Shown: piece by piece, positions 6,017-6,247 of the stretch
Position numbering within the stretch: the stretch's first letter is position 1
Layout of the letters: the number at the start of each line of letters is the position of its first letter
NCBI GenBank assembly: GCA_003694775.1
Contig: RFJV01000646.1
Location: 1-6,247 of the forward strand
DNA length: 6,247 nucleotides
Direction of reading: 5' to 3'
Origin: Chloroflexota bacterium
GTDB taxonomy: Bacteria; Chloroflexota; Anaerolineae; 4572-78; J111
Position numbers and translations under genes: made by a program
Notes under the pieces: generated by a model
Databases searched by the model: none
Told to the model about the DNA's origin: nothing
The model's input: only the letters and a program-made list of their open reading frames with translations

Positions 6017-6247
6017 ATGACCATCGAACCAACGGTAAAAAAACAAATATATCAAATCATCGAATCTCTGCCCGCGGACCGCTTACCTGACCTTCTGCGC
6101 TTTCTCCAGCAGTTCACACAACCCGCCAGTTCTGAGGCCCCTACCAACTCTGCACCGATTTACCGGATATATGAACATGCAGTTGATACAGGTATTCCAG
6201 ACCTGGCCGAACAGCACGACCATTATCTCTACGGCATAAACAAACAC
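6017..6247 (+). CDS. Small antitoxin-like hypothetical protein, 3' end outside window
   Basis: An ATG at 6017 opens a frame of 77 codons that is still open at the window edge. Residues 1-33 are predicted helical, with the pattern MTIEPTVKKQIYQIIESLPA followed by DRLPDLLRFLQQF. This resembles the N-terminus of DUF2281-like and related small antitoxin proteins, where an LP-x-x-x-L-x-x-x-L-x-F-L segment is common. A Pro/Ser/Ala-rich linker (35-47) leads to IYRIYEHAVDTGIPDLAEQHDHYLYG (parts at 49-61 and 62-73). From memory, this tail recurs in small Chloroflexota and cyanobacterial proteins, and the protein usually ends a few residues after it. Such genes often precede a PIN-domain or similar toxin, which would lie beyond the window. 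No strong Shine-Dalgarno sequence is visible. The gene is probably real, but its function is inferred only from resemblance. Confidence 0.65.
   Translation, partial: MTIEPTVKKQIYQIIESLPADRLPDLLRFLQQFTQPASSEAPTNSAPIYRIYEHAVDTGIPDLAEQHDHYLYGINKH

Overview
The window is GC-rich bacterial DNA holding three same-strand (minus) genes and, at the right-hand edge, the start of a divergent plus-strand gene. No rRNA, tRNA, CRISPR array or insertion sequence is visible. The long RecJ with a C-terminal extension, and the small edge protein with a conserved-looking HDHYLYG tail, suggest a Chloroflexota-type organism (Anaerolineae or relatives). That is a recollection-based impression, not a phylogenetic result.

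Layout in transcription order, reading right to left on the minus strand. recJ (5931 to 3637) encodes a complete single-strand DNA exonuclease of 764 residues. A 77-base gap follows, with a possible 21-codon leader ORF whose stop overlaps the next start codon. The next gene (3559 to 1616) encodes a 647-residue protein in which a Rieske-type [2Fe-2S] ferredoxin domain is fused to a complete pyruvate-oxidase-like thiamine-diphosphate enzyme. A 49-base gap with a small inverted repeat and a strong Shine-Dalgarno sequence leads to the last gene (1566 to beyond base 1). This encodes a second Rieske domain fused to the FMN/[3Fe-4S] synthase domain of glutamate synthase, cut by the window edge near its C-terminus.

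The main interest is the last two genes. They are adjacent, on the same strand and closely spaced, and have unrelated catalytic domains, yet each begins with its own Rieske ferredoxin module with all four cluster ligands intact. This looks like a two-enzyme redox module. One enzyme would oxidise or decarboxylate a 2-oxo acid, the other would carry out a glutamate-synthase-like reductive or oxidative reaction, and the Rieske domains would serve as electron ports. The substrates cannot be read from the sequence. recJ may share the transcript, but it has no obvious functional link to the pair.

The 85 bases between recJ and the plus-strand gene (5932-6016) appear to hold overlapping divergent promoters flanked by two ACCGGT palindromes centred 42 bp apart. 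The plus-strand gene (6017 onwards) encodes a small hydrophilic protein resembling the antitoxin-like proteins often seen beside small toxins. Its 3' end is outside the window.
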